NCBI GenBank assembly: GCA_021151485.1
Contig: JAGKXB010000005.1
Coordinates: 1-64,000, forward strand
From: Oxalobacteraceae bacterium
GTDB lineage: Bacteria > Pseudomonadota > Gammaproteobacteria > Burkholderiales > Burkholderiaceae_D
Reading direction: 5' to 3'
Length of the DNA stretch: 64,000 nucleotides
In this document: in pieces, positions 42,584 to 52,382 of the stretch
Layout of the letters: each line of letters starts with the position of its first letter
Numbering within the stretch: position 1 is the stretch's first letter
Notes under the pieces: generated by a model
Seen by the model: the letters and a program-made list of their open reading frames with translations, nothing else
Database searches by the model: none
Told to the model about the DNA's origin: nothing
Made by a program: the position numbers and the translations under genes

Positions 42584-45526
42584 CTAACTCGTAATCTGCC
42601 ATTGATATTCATAGCTCCTGAGCGCCTCTTCTATCATAGCCAGCAATGTTGGTTCATCCCAAGGTTTACGCAGTGATTGATACACGCCGCCGCGTTTAAA
42701 GGCATCATGCAATTCAGCGGTTTTATCGGAGTCATCAGTCAATAAGATGCGCACCACGGCTGGATGCATGCGTTTGATTTTGTGGAAAAATTCGATACCT
42801 GTCATATTCGGCATCGAATAATCACATAACACCACACCGATTTCGTTAGTCGCCAATAAATTGAAGGCTTCCATCGCATTATGCGCTGTCAAAATGTTAT
42901 AGCCCTTAGATTGCAACATATGCTCAAGAGCAATTAACACCTGTGGTTCATCATCTACCAACAACAAAGAACGCATGGCGTGGCGACGGCCCAATTTGTT
43001 AGCAGGTACTGCACGATCTTCCATTAATAAATTCGTACATTCTTTAACGGGTAATGGCTTACTGAAATAGTACCCTTGCATTTCATTGCAACCATGATCC
43101 GCCAACAAGGCGAGTTGTCCTTCGCTTTCCACTCCTTCGGCAATCACTTTCAAATGCAGGCTATGCGCCATGGAAATCACAGCATCCGAAACGGCCAAAT
43201 CTTCATCGTTAGAAACAATATCGCGCACAAAGCTCAGATCTAACTTAATTTTATCGACAGGGAAACGTTTCAAATAGCCCAAATTCGAATAACCAGTACC
43301 AAAATTATCAATCGATAAGCGAATACCCAAACTCTTCAATTCATGCATAACACGTATGGTGGCTTCGGGGTCTTGCATAGAAAACGATTCGGTAATTTCC
43401 AGCTCAAAATAAGCCGGATCTATTTGGGTTTCATGTAACACTCTGGCGACAGCATTAGAAAATCCTTGCTGCAAGAACTGCACAGCAGAAACATTCACCG
43501 CCACTGGAAGATTTGCCACACCAGTCTTTTTCCATTCAATTTGTTGCAGACAAGCGGTACGCATCACCCAATCACCGATCAAGTGCATGATCCCCAATTC
43601 TTCCGCCAAAGGAATAAAACGCAAGGGAGCGACGGCTCCCAACTCGGCTTGACTCCAGCGCAACAAAACTTCCAAACCAGATATTTTCCCTTTCTTCAAC
43701 TCAATACGAGGCTGGTAATGCAAGGAAAATTCGTTCTGAGCCAAGGCAGATTGCAGCCCCAATTCCAGTGCAGCACGTTCATTGACACGGCTAGGTAAAG
43801 TAGCGGTATAAAACTGAAAATTCTCACGTCCGCCTTCTTTGGCCCGATACATTGCGGTATCAGCATTTTTCAGCAAAGTATCTGCGTCCTCTCCATTTTG
43901 AGGATACACAGCAAAACCGATACTGCTCGTGATGGTATATTCACGCCCGTTCAAGGAAATGGGTTGATTCATGCCAGAAAAAACCTGTCGCATGGTGTAG
44001 TGGCTAATCTCTTCGCCAGCACGATAATGCAAAATTAACGCGAACTCATCAGCCCCCAAACGCGCCACCGTATCTGCCTTGCGTACGCATGAACGCAAGC
44101 GCTCAGCCATTATCAACAATAATTGATCACCAAATTCTCGCCCCAAACTATCATTGAATGACTTAAATTTATTCAAATTCAGAAACGCCACCACCACAAC
44201 TCGTTGATGGCGTTGCGCATACACCAATGCTTGATGTAAACGATCAACGAACAGATTGCGATTCGGCAAACCTGTCAAAATATCGTGGTTAGCCTGATAT
44301 TCCAACTGAATCGCCTTACCCTCCAGATTGGCCTGAAAATTCATCAATGATTCCGCCATTTGATTCATTTCATGGCCCAGCGTATCAATTTCATATTCCC
44401 CTATCGCCGCCACTCTGGCATTGAAATCACCGGCAGTAATACGCTTGGCAAATGCAATGATTTGTGTGATGGAACTAGTGATCCGCCATGAGATCAACAC
44501 CGCAATAAAAATAGCCAACAGCAAAGCCACCACGACGGTCAACAAGATCGACCACTGGGCAACTTCTAATGCATGTTGTGCTTTATTTAATCGTGCCGAA
44601 GTTTGAACATGCAACTCTTCCAACAAAGGTTCAATAGTCAGCGCAACAGCCACATAATCATCCTTGGCCATGATGGCTGCATCAGCCACTTGGGTATAAC
44701 GTAAAAAATCTTGGGAATATTCCGTCAACAAAGTGCTAATACGTTGTTTCTTTAACGTAGGCAAATGGCTTTTTCCTATATTAGCGCGCAACGTTTTCAT
44801 GCCATCCAAAAATTTTCTGAGATAAGCATCATGTCCCAAGCGAATATAGTCTTTTTCATACCGACGTAAAGCTTGCAACTCAAACATCATCGCCTGATAT
44901 TCAGAATTACCACTATCCTTGGAGTTTTTGGCATCTTTACCATCTTGATAATCTGGATCGTTACTACCATCTTCCGCCGTAATTAAGGCTTCGATTTCAT
45001 GTGTTTTAAGACGAAATCGATCCTGCCAACCGATATCGAAGTAACCCAAATGCTGGTACAAATCGGTTAAAGCCACAAACTTTTTTTCGTATTCCTGAAT
45101 TTTTTGCAGAATCTGATTGGCTTTTTCAACCACACCCGCATCGCTCGATAACGAGCGTATTTTCTCAACTTGACTACTTAAATCAGCCAAATGTGTATGT
45201 AACAAAGGGAGATAACGTGTCTTGGTTTTGGCTAAACCAATCTCGGTGATTTCTTGCAAAAACTCTCGTTCTACACGTCGCGCTTTCAGCAAAGTTTGCA
45301 AACCACGTAAACCTAATTCCGTCACCTGCCCTTCAACAGTATCTGGCTTGCTGGCTTCTGAAATCAAGTATTGCTGGCTAATACCAAATACCATGCTCAC
45401 AACCAACATCAGAGTAAGAACTGACGCAAATCCCAAAATAAGCTGGGATTTGACGCTACATACACGCCGCCATAAAGGAATTTTTCCCAAAAAATCTTTG
45501 ACTTCCAACTTATGCTCCAAATACAT
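42584..45526 (-). CDS. Membrane HAMP-GGDEF-EAL-receiver protein with degenerate motifs
   Basis: A 980-residue protein. Membrane helix (about 27-48), large helical sensor region (50-325), second helix (327-347) and HAMP (348-400). GGDEF (410-575), EAL (590-835) and a C-terminal response-regulator receiver (851-970) follow. The GGDEF signature reads GADEF (491-495), and the metal-binding DLD near its start has become NLN (450-452), so cyclase activity is doubtful. The EAL motif is EVL (619-621), with the DDFGTGYS loop changed to DNFGTGYS (740-747). Receiver aspartates D858, D859 and D902 and lysine K954 are intact. It may act as a signal-gated binding or weak phosphodiesterase protein. There is no adjacent kinase. 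Confidence 0.88.
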   Translation of the reverse strand: MYLEHKLEVKDFLGKIPLWRRVCSVKSQLILGFASVLTLMLVVSMVFGISQQYLISEASKPDTVEGQVTELGLRGLQTLLKARRVEREFLQEITEIGLAKTKTRYLPLLHTHLADLSSQVEKIRSLSSDAGVVEKANQILQKIQEYEKKFVALTDLYQHLGYFDIGWQDRFRLKTHEIEALITAEDGSNDPDYQDGKDAKNSKDSGNSEYQAMMFELQALRRYEKDYIRLGHDAYLRKFLDGMKTLRANIGKSHLPTLKKQRISTLLTEYSQDFLRYTQVADAAIMAKDDYVAVALTIEPLLEELHVQTSARLNKAQHALEVAQWSILLTVVVALLLAIFIAVLISWRITSSITQIIAFAKRITAGDFNARVAAIGEYEIDTLGHEMNQMAESLMNFQANLEGKAIQLEYQANHDILTGLPNRNLFVDRLHQALVYAQRHQRVVVVAFLNLNKFKSFNDSLGREFGDQLLLIMAERLRSCVRKADTVARLGADEFALILHYRAGEEISHYTMRQVFSGMNQPISLNGREYTITSSIGFAVYPQNGEDADTLLKNADTAMYRAKEGGRENFQFYTATLPSRVNERAALELGLQSALAQNEFSLHYQPRIELKKGKISGLEVLLRWSQAELGAVAPLRFIPLAEELGIMHLIGDWVMRTACLQQIEWKKTGVANLPVAVNVSAVQFLQQGFSNAVARVLHETQIDPAYFELEITESFSMQDPEATIRVMHELKSLGIRLSIDNFGTGYSNLGYLKRFPVDKIKLDLSFVRDIVSNDEDLAVSDAVISMAHSLHLKVIAEGVESEGQLALLADHGCNEMQGYYFSKPLPVKECTNLLMEDRAVPANKLGRRHAMRSLLLVDDEPQVLIALEHMLQSKGYNILTAHNAMEAFNLLATNEIGVVLCDYSMPNMTGIEFFHKIKRMHPAVVRILLTDDSDKTAELHDAFKRGGVYQSLRKPWDEPTLLAMIEEALRSYEYQWQITS

Positions 45527-45962
45527 TTTTCATAAATGGCTAGTACACGTAGTCACATTTGACGAACAAATCACATGTATTAATCATTCTTACAATATTC
45601 TGCGTAATATTTTTCGTACTACTTTGACTTTGATCTTGCGCAATATTGCGGTGTCGCAGTACTTCTCACAGTCCCTCTTTCAGGAACAAAAAATAACAAA
45701 AAGAAAAGCATGCTTAATAAGGAATTATCTTCTTTTGCAAGGGACAGCATGATACACGCCAACGGTATATTTTGTTGTTATAGCTACAGCTACGCAAATT
45801 GGGGATGGGGCCTATTTCTTGACTGCACGTATTGTGTGTTGCTCAATAAATTAAACTTCACTCTCAATCTCAATCTAAACTTCAATCATTTACGACTAGG
45901 GATATCCAACTATAAAATAAGCATTTAAAAAATTGCAGAAAACCCAGCACAAACATACACAT
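45527..45962. other. Intergenic region between the GGDEF-EAL gene and yjdM
   Basis: About 436 bases without a convincing gene. It contains a 12-base palindrome CGCAATATTGCG (45639-45650) and a run of CTCAATCTCAATC-like short repeats (about 45855-45885). A 72-codon open frame (45710-45928) has four cysteines but no ribosome-binding site and no recognisable family. It must carry the divergent promoters of both flanking genes; no clear -35/-10 pair was found. Confidence 0.6.
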
Positions 45963-46319
45963 ATGACAACATTACCCCCATGCCCCCAATGCAAATCGAT
46001 TTATACCTATGAAGATCAAGAACTTCTAATATGCCCAGAGTGTGCGCATGAATGGCCCCAAAATGACACTGGTACGGCAGAAAATGGCGAAGATGAAGGT
46101 TTAATTATCCGCGATGCAAACGGCACAGTGCTAAAAGACGGCGACACCGTCACACTGATCAAAGATCTCAAGCTAAAAAACTCATCAGATGTGATTAAAG
46201 TCGGTACCAAAGTCAAAAACATTCGTCTAGTCGACAGCGACCACAATATCGATTGCAAAGTCCCAGGTATTGGTCAAATGGGATTGAAATCGGAGTTTGT
46301 GAAGAAAATTGTAGAGTAA
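45963..46319 (+). CDS. yjdM: YjdM (PhnA-type) zinc-ribbon protein
   Basis: A small protein of 118 residues. The N-terminal zinc ribbon has two CxxC pairs (CPQC and CPEC), and the C-terminal PhnA domain reads [29 protein letters not shown]. The E. coli homologue was once called PhnA, but its role in phosphonate metabolism is not established. The start is the ATG directly before TTLPPCPQC; an upstream in-frame TTG would add ten residues of no similarity. It is monocistronic. Confidence 0.93.
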   Translation: MTTLPPCPQCKSIYTYEDQELLICPECAHEWPQNDTGTAENGEDEGLIIRDANGTVLKDGDTVTLIKDLKLKNSSDVIKVGTKVKNIRLVDSDHNIDCKVPGIGQMGLKSEFVKKIVE

Positions 46320-46415
46320 ATTTTTTTCAGTGCGACGATCATGTACCAACACTTAGTCGCACTCATCGACAAATGGCAGAAGTTCGACATCAAAACATAT
46401 GCCAGTAACGCAAGG

Positions 46416-46955
46416 CTAATCCACAAAGACGTATTCACCCTTAATCTTCTTTGGTGTAGTCATTAAAAACCCTGGAAATATGTTTTCACGTACATAAATG
46501 ACATAGAACATCACTCCGATGGATACGGCGAAACCAATCCAAGAAGCTAAAGATGTTGTTGTGAGGCTCGTGAGTGTCTGCGGCGCTTGCACAATTGACA
46601 GCACAATGTATGCGTTGTAAGCGCCAACACGATTGGTATAGAAGCCCCAAACAAATAGCAAAGCAATCGGAATTGCCGAGAGTGCGATCATCAATTGGGC
46701 ACTAGAGCCCATCTTTGCGCTGGCAAAGTACCCTACGAAAAAAGCCATGACCGCCTGAATAAGCATGATAACAATCAGCACGTTGACCTTTCCACTATGC
46801 TTTTCGCAGCGTATAGGATTTGGGTGTGCAGCAACAAAGTATGCAAGTTGACTATCTCTGCCCCCCTGACCGGAAAGTTGAGCAAATACCTTTGCCTTCG
46901 GTGTACCCAAGGACAGAAGCTCGCCAACTTTGGCTTTGATCTCTTTTTTATTCAT
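46416..46955 (-). CDS. Four-helix membrane protein of unknown function
   Basis: The start at MNKKEIKAKVGELL gives 179 residues. A longer in-frame start 75 bases upstream lacks support. A cytoplasmic N-terminal segment of about 55 residues (KVGELLSLGTPKAKVF, QLAYFVAAHPNP) precedes four hydrophobic helices (about 56-77, 84-103, 110-128 and 135-155) and a short basic tail. I do not recognise a characterised family. It is convergent with yjdM, and no operon partner is evident. Confidence 0.7.
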   Translation of the reverse strand: MNKKEIKAKVGELLSLGTPKAKVFAQLSGQGGRDSQLAYFVAAHPNPIRCEKHSGKVNVLIVIMLIQAVMAFFVGYFASAKMGSSAQLMIALSAIPIALLFVWGFYTNRVGAYNAYIVLSIVQAPQTLTSLTTTSLASWIGFAVSIGVMFYVIYVRENIFPGFLMTTPKKIKGEYVFVD

Positions 46956-47128
46956 CACAATTGTTTTCCCTATAGAACATAATCGAACCGTTTGATGCAT
47001 GAAAAACCAAAATAATTTCAACAAAAGCAAATTTTAATGCAGGATCGAAGATCATCTTCTGATCCGAAACAACATTTCAATTCTCGCCCAGTGCAACAAA
47101 TCGCACAAGTTAAGTCCCTGAAAACAAA

Positions 47129-47160
47129 AAACCCGCGATCTCAAAGAGTATCGCGGGTTT
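47129..47160 (-). terminator. Rho-independent terminator of tRNA-Ser
   Basis: The arms AAACCCGCGAT (47129-47139) and ATCGCGGGTTT (47150-47160) pair perfectly around a ten-base loop. On the minus strand the hairpin lies just after the tRNA and is followed by a T-run. Confidence 0.93.
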
Positions 47161-47169
47161 TTATATTTT

Positions 47170-47260
47170 TGGCGGAGAGAGGGGGATTCGAACCCCCGAT
47201 AGGCTATGAACCTATACACGCTTTCCAGGCGTGCGACTTCAACCACTCATCCATCTCTCC
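47170..47260 (-). tRNA. tRNA-Ser (anticodon GGA)
   Basis: Read on the minus strand: acceptor GGAGAGA pairs with TCTCTCC, discriminator G and encoded CCA (47172-47170). The anticodon loop CTGGAAA sits on a CACGC/GCGTG stem, giving GGA (codons UCC and UCU). The long variable arm typical of class II tRNAs is present, and the T-loop is GTTCGAATC. Total 91 bases with CCA. The polysaccharide genes lie directly upstream on the same strand. Confidence 0.97.
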
Positions 47261-47426
47261 TGATGGTTTACTGCTGTGTTCGTTTTTACGAAGGCGCGTA
47301 TTATAGCAAGGAATAATTGGGCGTAGGATAATTTTGCAGAGTTTTTTTGCTCTAATTTTCCCGGACACTTCGATAGGAGGCATCTCTCTATCATAGGAGT
47401 AAAACGTGAAAGTAGCTCCTTGCCGC

Positions 47427-48713
47427 TCAGTAGTTACCCAATCTCAGGCGATCGGCCTTGGCCTCTTGTTCCATATGAACCCAGTCGACAATCTCACTGT
47501 TGGGTATGTAGCCCGAAACCAGTTGCGCGATCACAGTTCGAAGGATGCTAACATCATTGATGCTTAGTGCCAGCTCCAGCGTGCGCAACTTGGGCTTCAA
47601 ATCTGCCCAGGACATGAAATCCTCATGCGCTTTCATGATCCGGGGGTGCGAGGTCAGATCCGGATTATCGCCAATCAACAGTTCCTCGTAGAGTTTTTCA
47701 CCAGGACGCAGGCCGGTGATTTCGATCTCAATGTCGCCTTTCGAGTAGTGCTCATCCCGAACGGTCAGACCAGAAAGCTCTATCATGCGCCGGGCAAGGT
47801 CCATAATCTTGACCGACTCGCCCATGTTCAATACAAACACTTCCCCTCCTTTAGCCATAGCGCCGGCCTGAATGACCAATTGTGCCGATTCAGAGAGAGT
47901 CATGAAATAGCGGGTAATCTCAGGGTGGGTCAGCGTAATCGGTCCACCATCGCGAATTTGCTGGAGAAACTTGGGTACGACAGAACCCGAGGATCCCAAC
48001 ACGTTGCCAAAACGCACCATGCTGAATTTGGTCCCTGGCTTGGTCGCGGCCAATGCTTGCAAAACCATTTCTGCCAAACGCTTGCTGGCCCCCATGATGC
48101 TAGTCGGACGCACGGCCTTGTCGGTGCTAATCAACACAAAGTCAGTCACTCCGTTTTCTGCGGCGGCCTGCGCGGTGCGCAAGGTGCCCATTACATTGTT
48201 TCTGATACCCTCTGTCGGATTGTGCTCAACCAGCGGTACATGCTTATAGGCTGCAGCGTGATACACAGTGTCCGGACGCCAAGTCGACATAATCTCGCGC
48301 ATGCGATCTTCGTCTTGGGCGGATGCCAGCAAGGGGAGTAAGATCGTTTTTTTGCCAGCGCACCGCTCTTCCAGTTCTTGGTGAATAGCATACAGTGCAA
48401 ATTCGCTCAATTCGACCAGCAACAGCTTTTCGGGGCCTACAGCTAGAATCTGGCGACACAGCTCGCTACCAATAGAACCACCTGCGCCAGTAACCAAAAC
48501 CACCTTGTTGATGTTGTTTTTGGATAGCAAAAGATGGTTAGGCATGACTGGCTCACGACCTAATAAATTGTTGATGTCCAAGTCCCGCACATTGCTTAAA
48601 TTCATTTTACCGATGGGGACATCACTCAAGCCTGACAAGGTACGAACGACTCTCAACCCAATGCGAGCGGCGGCGCGCGAAGCCGCCACAAAGCGCAGCA
48701 ACAAGTCAATCAT
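47427..48713 (-). CDS. WbpM/FlaA1-type nucleotide-sugar 4,6-dehydratase, N-terminally short
   Basis: Predicted to convert UDP-GlcNAc to a 4-keto-6-deoxy sugar for surface glycan synthesis. 428 residues. The NAD-binding loop is TGAGGSIG (75-82). The SDR active site has the M-x-x-x-K variant (M207, K211) after STDK, as in WbpM/FlaA1. The C-terminal PNSEIVDWVHMEQ segment is typical of the long WbpM family. Long members have about 170 more N-terminal residues (four membrane helices and a first nucleotide-binding fold). Here only the linker resembling RTLSGLSDVPIGK remains, so it is a natural short form or a deletion. Its ATG overlaps the stop of the upstream sugar transferase (ATGA), indicating translational coupling. 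The gene looks more G+C-rich than its surroundings. Confidence 0.88.
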   Translation of the reverse strand: MIDLLLRFVAASRAAARIGLRVVRTLSGLSDVPIGKMNLSNVRDLDINNLLGREPVMPNHLLLSKNNINKVVLVTGAGGSIGSELCRQILAVGPEKLLLVELSEFALYAIHQELEERCAGKKTILLPLLASAQDEDRMREIMSTWRPDTVYHAAAYKHVPLVEHNPTEGIRNNVMGTLRTAQAAAENGVTDFVLISTDKAVRPTSIMGASKRLAEMVLQALAATKPGTKFSMVRFGNVLGSSGSVVPKFLQQIRDGGPITLTHPEITRYFMTLSESAQLVIQAGAMAKGGEVFVLNMGESVKIMDLARRMIELSGLTVRDEHYSKGDIEIEITGLRPGEKLYEELLIGDNPDLTSHPRIMKAHEDFMSWADLKPKLRTLELALSINDVSILRTVIAQLVSGYIPNSEIVDWVHMEQEAKADRLRLGNY

Positions 48714-49264
48714 TTTTCTTTTACCCCATCTCCCGTGCCTTTTCCACCTACAGTCATGAAAATGTATTTGAAGTACGAACTCAGATCAAGACTTTGCAAC
48801 ATACGAGCATCCGTCTCAGCCAACAGCTTCGGCATAGACATATCAATCTTGCTTACTTGGGCCAGTCCAGTAATACCGGGCCTTACGTCAAATACAGATC
48901 GTGCGGCACGCTCATGGATCACCTCCATCTGGTTAAACAAACAGGGCCTTGGCCCAACCAAACTCATTTCACCTTTGAGCACATTCCAAAGCTGTGGCAA
49001 TTCATCCAATTTACTGCGACGCAAAAATGCCCCAAAAAACGTAATGGCAGACGAATCTACCAAATGGGAAGCGACAGATGCAGTGTCAAGCCGCATGGTG
49101 CGGAACTTCACCAAAATAAACGTTTTTTGATTTCGACCAACCCTTTCTTGACGAAAGAGAGGATCCCCCGTATCAAACAACGCAGCTACATAGAGGACGA
49201 ACAAGACCGGGGTGCCCAGTACCAACCCCACTAAAGAAAATAATAAATCCAACAACCGTAACAT
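48710..49264 (-). CDS. Monotopic sugar-1-phosphate transferase (PglC/WcaJ C-terminal type)
   Basis: Transfers a sugar-1-phosphate from a UDP-sugar to undecaprenyl phosphate, starting glycan assembly at the inner membrane. About 184 residues, the minimal soluble-core form. It has an N-terminal re-entrant hydrophobic helix (LLDLLFSLVGLVLGTPVLFVL), then GDPLFRQERVG, the RRSKLDELPQL motif with the catalytic Asp-Glu pair, and LVGPRP. The ATG at 49264 shares one base with the upstream stop (TGATG); a GTG three bases earlier is possible. With the flanking epimerase/reductase and WbpM-like genes it forms a compact initiation module, resembling the sets that make and attach N-acetylquinovosamine in some O-antigens (inference). 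Confidence 0.93.
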   Translation of the reverse strand: MLRLLDLLFSLVGLVLGTPVLFVLYVAALFDTGDPLFRQERVGRNQKTFILVKFRTMRLDTASVASHLVDSSAITFFGAFLRRSKLDELPQLWNVLKGEMSLVGPRPCLFNQMEVIHERAARSVFDVRPGITGLAQVSKIDMSMPKLLAETDARMLQSLDLSSYFKYIFMTVGGKGTGDGVKEK

Positions 49265-50211
49265 CACAACCTTTGCTGGACCGCTCTGCGCAGTCCATCA
49301 TCCACTGATACTGGTGGCTTCCAATCTAACAATATACAAGTCTTGCAGATATCCACCTGCAACGAGCCAAGTAGGCGTTGTGCAACCGCCCTTTTACCTA
49401 GCAAACTTGACGCGCTTTTCAAAATACTCAATGGTACCGGAAACAAATGAGTAGGCCGATTTAAAGCTTTTCCAATTCGACGCAAAAGGTCAGCGGTAGA
49501 CAGGTCATCACCATCGCTAACAAAAAAAGTCTGATTGGCTGCCTTGGGGTGGTCTACACAAGTCACAATCAAATCCACCAAATTATCCAAAGCTACCAAA
49601 CTTCGGCGATTAGTTGTTACTGCGCCAAGAGGCAGTGGCAAACCACGGGAGACCCAATGTAGCAAACTAGCGAAATTACCCTTCACCCCAGGTCCGTACA
49701 CCAAAGGCGAACGAATAATAACCACTTCCATTCCAGTTTCATGCATCAACAACCGCAAACCAATTTCAGCTTCAGCCTTAGAAATCGCGTAGGCATCTTC
49801 GGGTGAAGATGCATCGTGATCAGTGTAAGGGGCGCCCAGGCGTGTGGCCTCACCGTTGACTTTGATAGAACTGAGGAAAACGAAACGCTTCACACCCGCA
49901 CGAGCCGCCTGTCTGGCCAGGTTGAGAGTCCCCGCCGTATTGACCTTTTGATATTCGGTCAAAGGGTCAGATACAGAGTCTTGCATCACATGCACCCGAG
50001 CAGCGCAATGAATCACTACATGACAACCAATCAAGGCCTGATTCCAATCGGTATCATCATCCACAGCACCAATAGCTATTTCACCCAAATTGGCAGACTG
50101 ACGTACGGCCTGCAATACTTCAAATTTAGAGCGCAGAAGCGCCTGGGCTGTTGCCGAGCCTACAAAACCGTTCGCACCAGTAAGCAATATTTTTACGTTA
50201 TGCAAATTCAT
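49264..50211 (-). CDS. NAD-dependent sugar epimerase/reductase (SDR, WbpV/WreQ-like)
   Basis: An extended SDR of 315 residues. The nucleotide loop is TGANGFVG (about 12-19), the catalytic serine lies in VFLSSIKVNGEAT and the YxxxK motif in YAISK. Such enzymes either epimerise UDP-GlcNAc at C4 or reduce the 4-keto product of a WbpM-type dehydratase to give N-acetylquinovosamine or N-acetylfucosamine. The second is more likely here because the dehydratase gene lies two genes downstream. The gene starts 16 bases after the acs stop on the same strand, so acs and the glycan genes may share a transcript. Confidence 0.88.
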   Translation of the reverse strand: MNLHNVKILLTGANGFVGSATAQALLRSKFEVLQAVRQSANLGEIAIGAVDDDTDWNQALIGCHVVIHCAARVHVMQDSVSDPLTEYQKVNTAGTLNLARQAARAGVKRFVFLSSIKVNGEATRLGAPYTDHDASSPEDAYAISKAEAEIGLRLLMHETGMEVVIIRSPLVYGPGVKGNFASLLHWVSRGLPLPLGAVTTNRRSLVALDNLVDLIVTCVDHPKAANQTFFVSDGDDLSTADLLRRIGKALNRPTHLFPVPLSILKSASSLLGKRAVAQRLLGSLQVDICKTCILLDWKPPVSVDDGLRRAVQQRL

Positions 50212-50227
50212 TAGACCAATACAATCT

Positions 50228-52213
50228 TTATGCCACTTGTTTGAGTTGTTCCAAAATCGCCGGATTCTCCAGCGTGGAAATATCCTGCGTGATTTGCTCG
50301 CCTCTGGATAGGATGCGTAGTAAGCGGCGCATGATTTTTCCGGAGCGGGTTTTGGGGAGGTTGTCGCCGAAGCGGATTTCTTTGGGTTTGGCGATGGGGC
50401 CGATTTCTTTGCTGACCCAGTTGCGTAGCTCGACGGCGATTTGTGTGGCTTCTTGGCCAGTGGGGTGGTTGCGTTTTAGGACGACGAAGGCGCAAATTGC
50501 TTCGCCGGTGACGTCGTCGGGTTTGCCGACTACGGCGGCTTCTGCTACTAACGGATGCGCGACTAGGGCGGATTCGATTTCCATGGTGCCCATGCGGTGG
50601 CCGGAGACGTTCAGCACGTCGTCGATGCGACCGGTGATGGTGTAATAACCGCTGTCTTTGTCGCAGATGGCACCATCGCCAGCTAAGTACACATTACCGC
50701 CTAATTCTGCCGGGAAATAGCTTTTCTTGAAGCGTTCTGGATCACCCCAAATGGTTCGTATCATGGATGGCCATGGGCGTTTGATGACTAGCAAACCGCC
50801 CTGCCCAGCTGGGACTGGGTGACCGCTTTCGTCCACGATGGCGGTCATGATGCCGGGTAGTGGCAAGGTGCAAGAGCCTGGTACCAACGAGGTCGCTCCA
50901 GGCATAGGCGCGATCACATGGCCGCCGGTTTCGGTTTGCCAGAAGGTGTCGACGATCGGGCAGCGTTGTTGGCCGACTTGCTGGTAATACCACATCCACG
51001 CTTCGGGATTGATGGGTTCACCCACAGAACCCAATAAGCGCAGGCTGGATAAATCGTATTGTTTGGGATGGACTTGATCGTTAATGGCGGAGGCTTTGAT
51101 CAAAGCACGGATTGCCGTTGGGGCGGTATAGAAAATACTGACTTGATGCTTTTGAATGATGTCCCAAAAACGGCCAGCATCGGGATAAGTCGGCACGCCT
51201 TCAAATATGATCTGCGTCGCGCCCATTGCCAAGGGGCCGTAGGCGACGTAGGTGTGACCAGTGATCCAACCAATGTCGGCGGTGCAGTAAAAGACATCTT
51301 TGGCTGGTTGGATATCAAAAGTCCATTGCATCGTCAGCATGGCCCACAATAAATAACCGCCGCAAGCATGCTGTACGCCTTTGGGTTTGCCAGTGGAACC
51401 GGATGTATACAGAATAAACAATGGATGCTCGGCGCTAACCCATTCTGGCTCGCATGTTTTCGATTGTGGGGTGATTAACTCTTCCATCCAAAGGTCTTGC
51501 TTTGGGTTGAAAGAAATCGCATTACCAGTACGTTTATGCACAATCACCTGCTGCACGCTGTCGCATCCTGGCAATGCCAGCGCTTCATCGACGATGGCTT
51601 TGAGCGGCAGCGTCTTGCCACCGCGAATTTGTTCATCTGCTGTAATAATCGCCACAGCACCCGTATCGACAATGCGTTCATGCAGCGACTTGGCGGAAAA
51701 ACCGCCGAACACTACGGAATGAATCGCGCCAATCCGAGCGCAGGCTTGCATCGCCGCCACGCCCTGTATCCCCATCGGCATATAGATAATGACGCGATCA
51801 CCTTTTTTGACTCCCACAGATTTCAAGCCATTGGCTAATTTGCAAACTGTTTGATGCAATTGGCGATAAGTCACCTTACGCACATTTCCATCATCGGCTT
51901 CAAAAATAATGGCAACACGCTCGCCATGGCCGTTTTCTATATGTCTATCCAGGCAGTTGTAGGACGCATTTAAGGTTCCGTCCTCAAACCAGCGATAAAA
52001 CGGCGCATTGCTTTCATCTAAAACGTGGCTAAACGACTGTTGCCAACTCACGTTCTCACGCGCCAGTTTGGCCCAAAAACCGGTGTAGTCATCCTGCGCG
52101 CGTGTACATAAGGCGCGATACGCATCCATGCCCGCAATGTTGGCACTTTGCGCCCAAGCTGTAGAAGGGGAAAATACGCGGCTTTCGTGCTTTAACAATT
52201 CGATTTCTGCCAT
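50228..52213 (-). CDS. acs: Acetyl-CoA synthetase (AMP-forming)
   Basis: Activates acetate to acetyl-CoA through acetyl-AMP. The 661 residues are full length for Acs. The adenylate-forming core carries the P-loop-like [15 protein letters not shown], the FWQTETGG motif and the C-terminal TRSGKIMRR motif, whose lysine is the regulatory acetylation site. A propionyl-CoA synthetase is a less likely alternative, because the substrate-pocket [15 protein letters not shown] region is of acetate type. It provides substrate for malate synthase (aceB) at the start of the window. The polysaccharide trio follows closely downstream. Confidence 0.96.
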   Translation of the reverse strand: MAEIELLKHESRVFSPSTAWAQSANIAGMDAYRALCTRAQDDYTGFWAKLARENVSWQQSFSHVLDESNAPFYRWFEDGTLNASYNCLDRHIENGHGERVAIIFEADDGNVRKVTYRQLHQTVCKLANGLKSVGVKKGDRVIIYMPMGIQGVAAMQACARIGAIHSVVFGGFSAKSLHERIVDTGAVAIITADEQIRGGKTLPLKAIVDEALALPGCDSVQQVIVHKRTGNAISFNPKQDLWMEELITPQSKTCEPEWVSAEHPLFILYTSGSTGKPKGVQHACGGYLLWAMLTMQWTFDIQPAKDVFYCTADIGWITGHTYVAYGPLAMGATQIIFEGVPTYPDAGRFWDIIQKHQVSIFYTAPTAIRALIKASAINDQVHPKQYDLSSLRLLGSVGEPINPEAWMWYYQQVGQQRCPIVDTFWQTETGGHVIAPMPGATSLVPGSCTLPLPGIMTAIVDESGHPVPAGQGGLLVIKRPWPSMIRTIWGDPERFKKSYFPAELGGNVYLAGDGAICDKDSGYYTITGRIDDVLNVSGHRMGTMEIESALVAHPLVAEAAVVGKPDDVTGEAICAFVVLKRNHPTGQEATQIAVELRNWVSKEIGPIAKPKEIRFGDNLPKTRSGKIMRRLLRILSRGEQITQDISTLENPAILEQLKQVA

Positions 52214-52382
52214 GGCTTTTTATCCGATAAAAGTTTACAAACAATGCGCCGAAAATTTACATGGCATGCGCCTGCTTGTCCAGACAGATACGGCATCAAC
52301 TCGGTTAAAATACCGCCCGACAATTTTTGTCTCGTTTTTTGCCATTCATCATTCAACATTCACCCTATATCAATGAGTAAAA

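Noticed and set aside
45710..45928. A 72-codon cysteine-containing frame that could be a small peptide gene
   Set aside because: No ribosome-binding site, a low-complexity C-terminus (LNLNLNFNH) and no family; mentioned only in the description of the spacer.
47037..47306. Open frames on both strands across 47037-47306 that look like small proteins
   Set aside because: They are read through the tRNA-Ser gene and its terminator; such frames are a well-known source of false protein entries.
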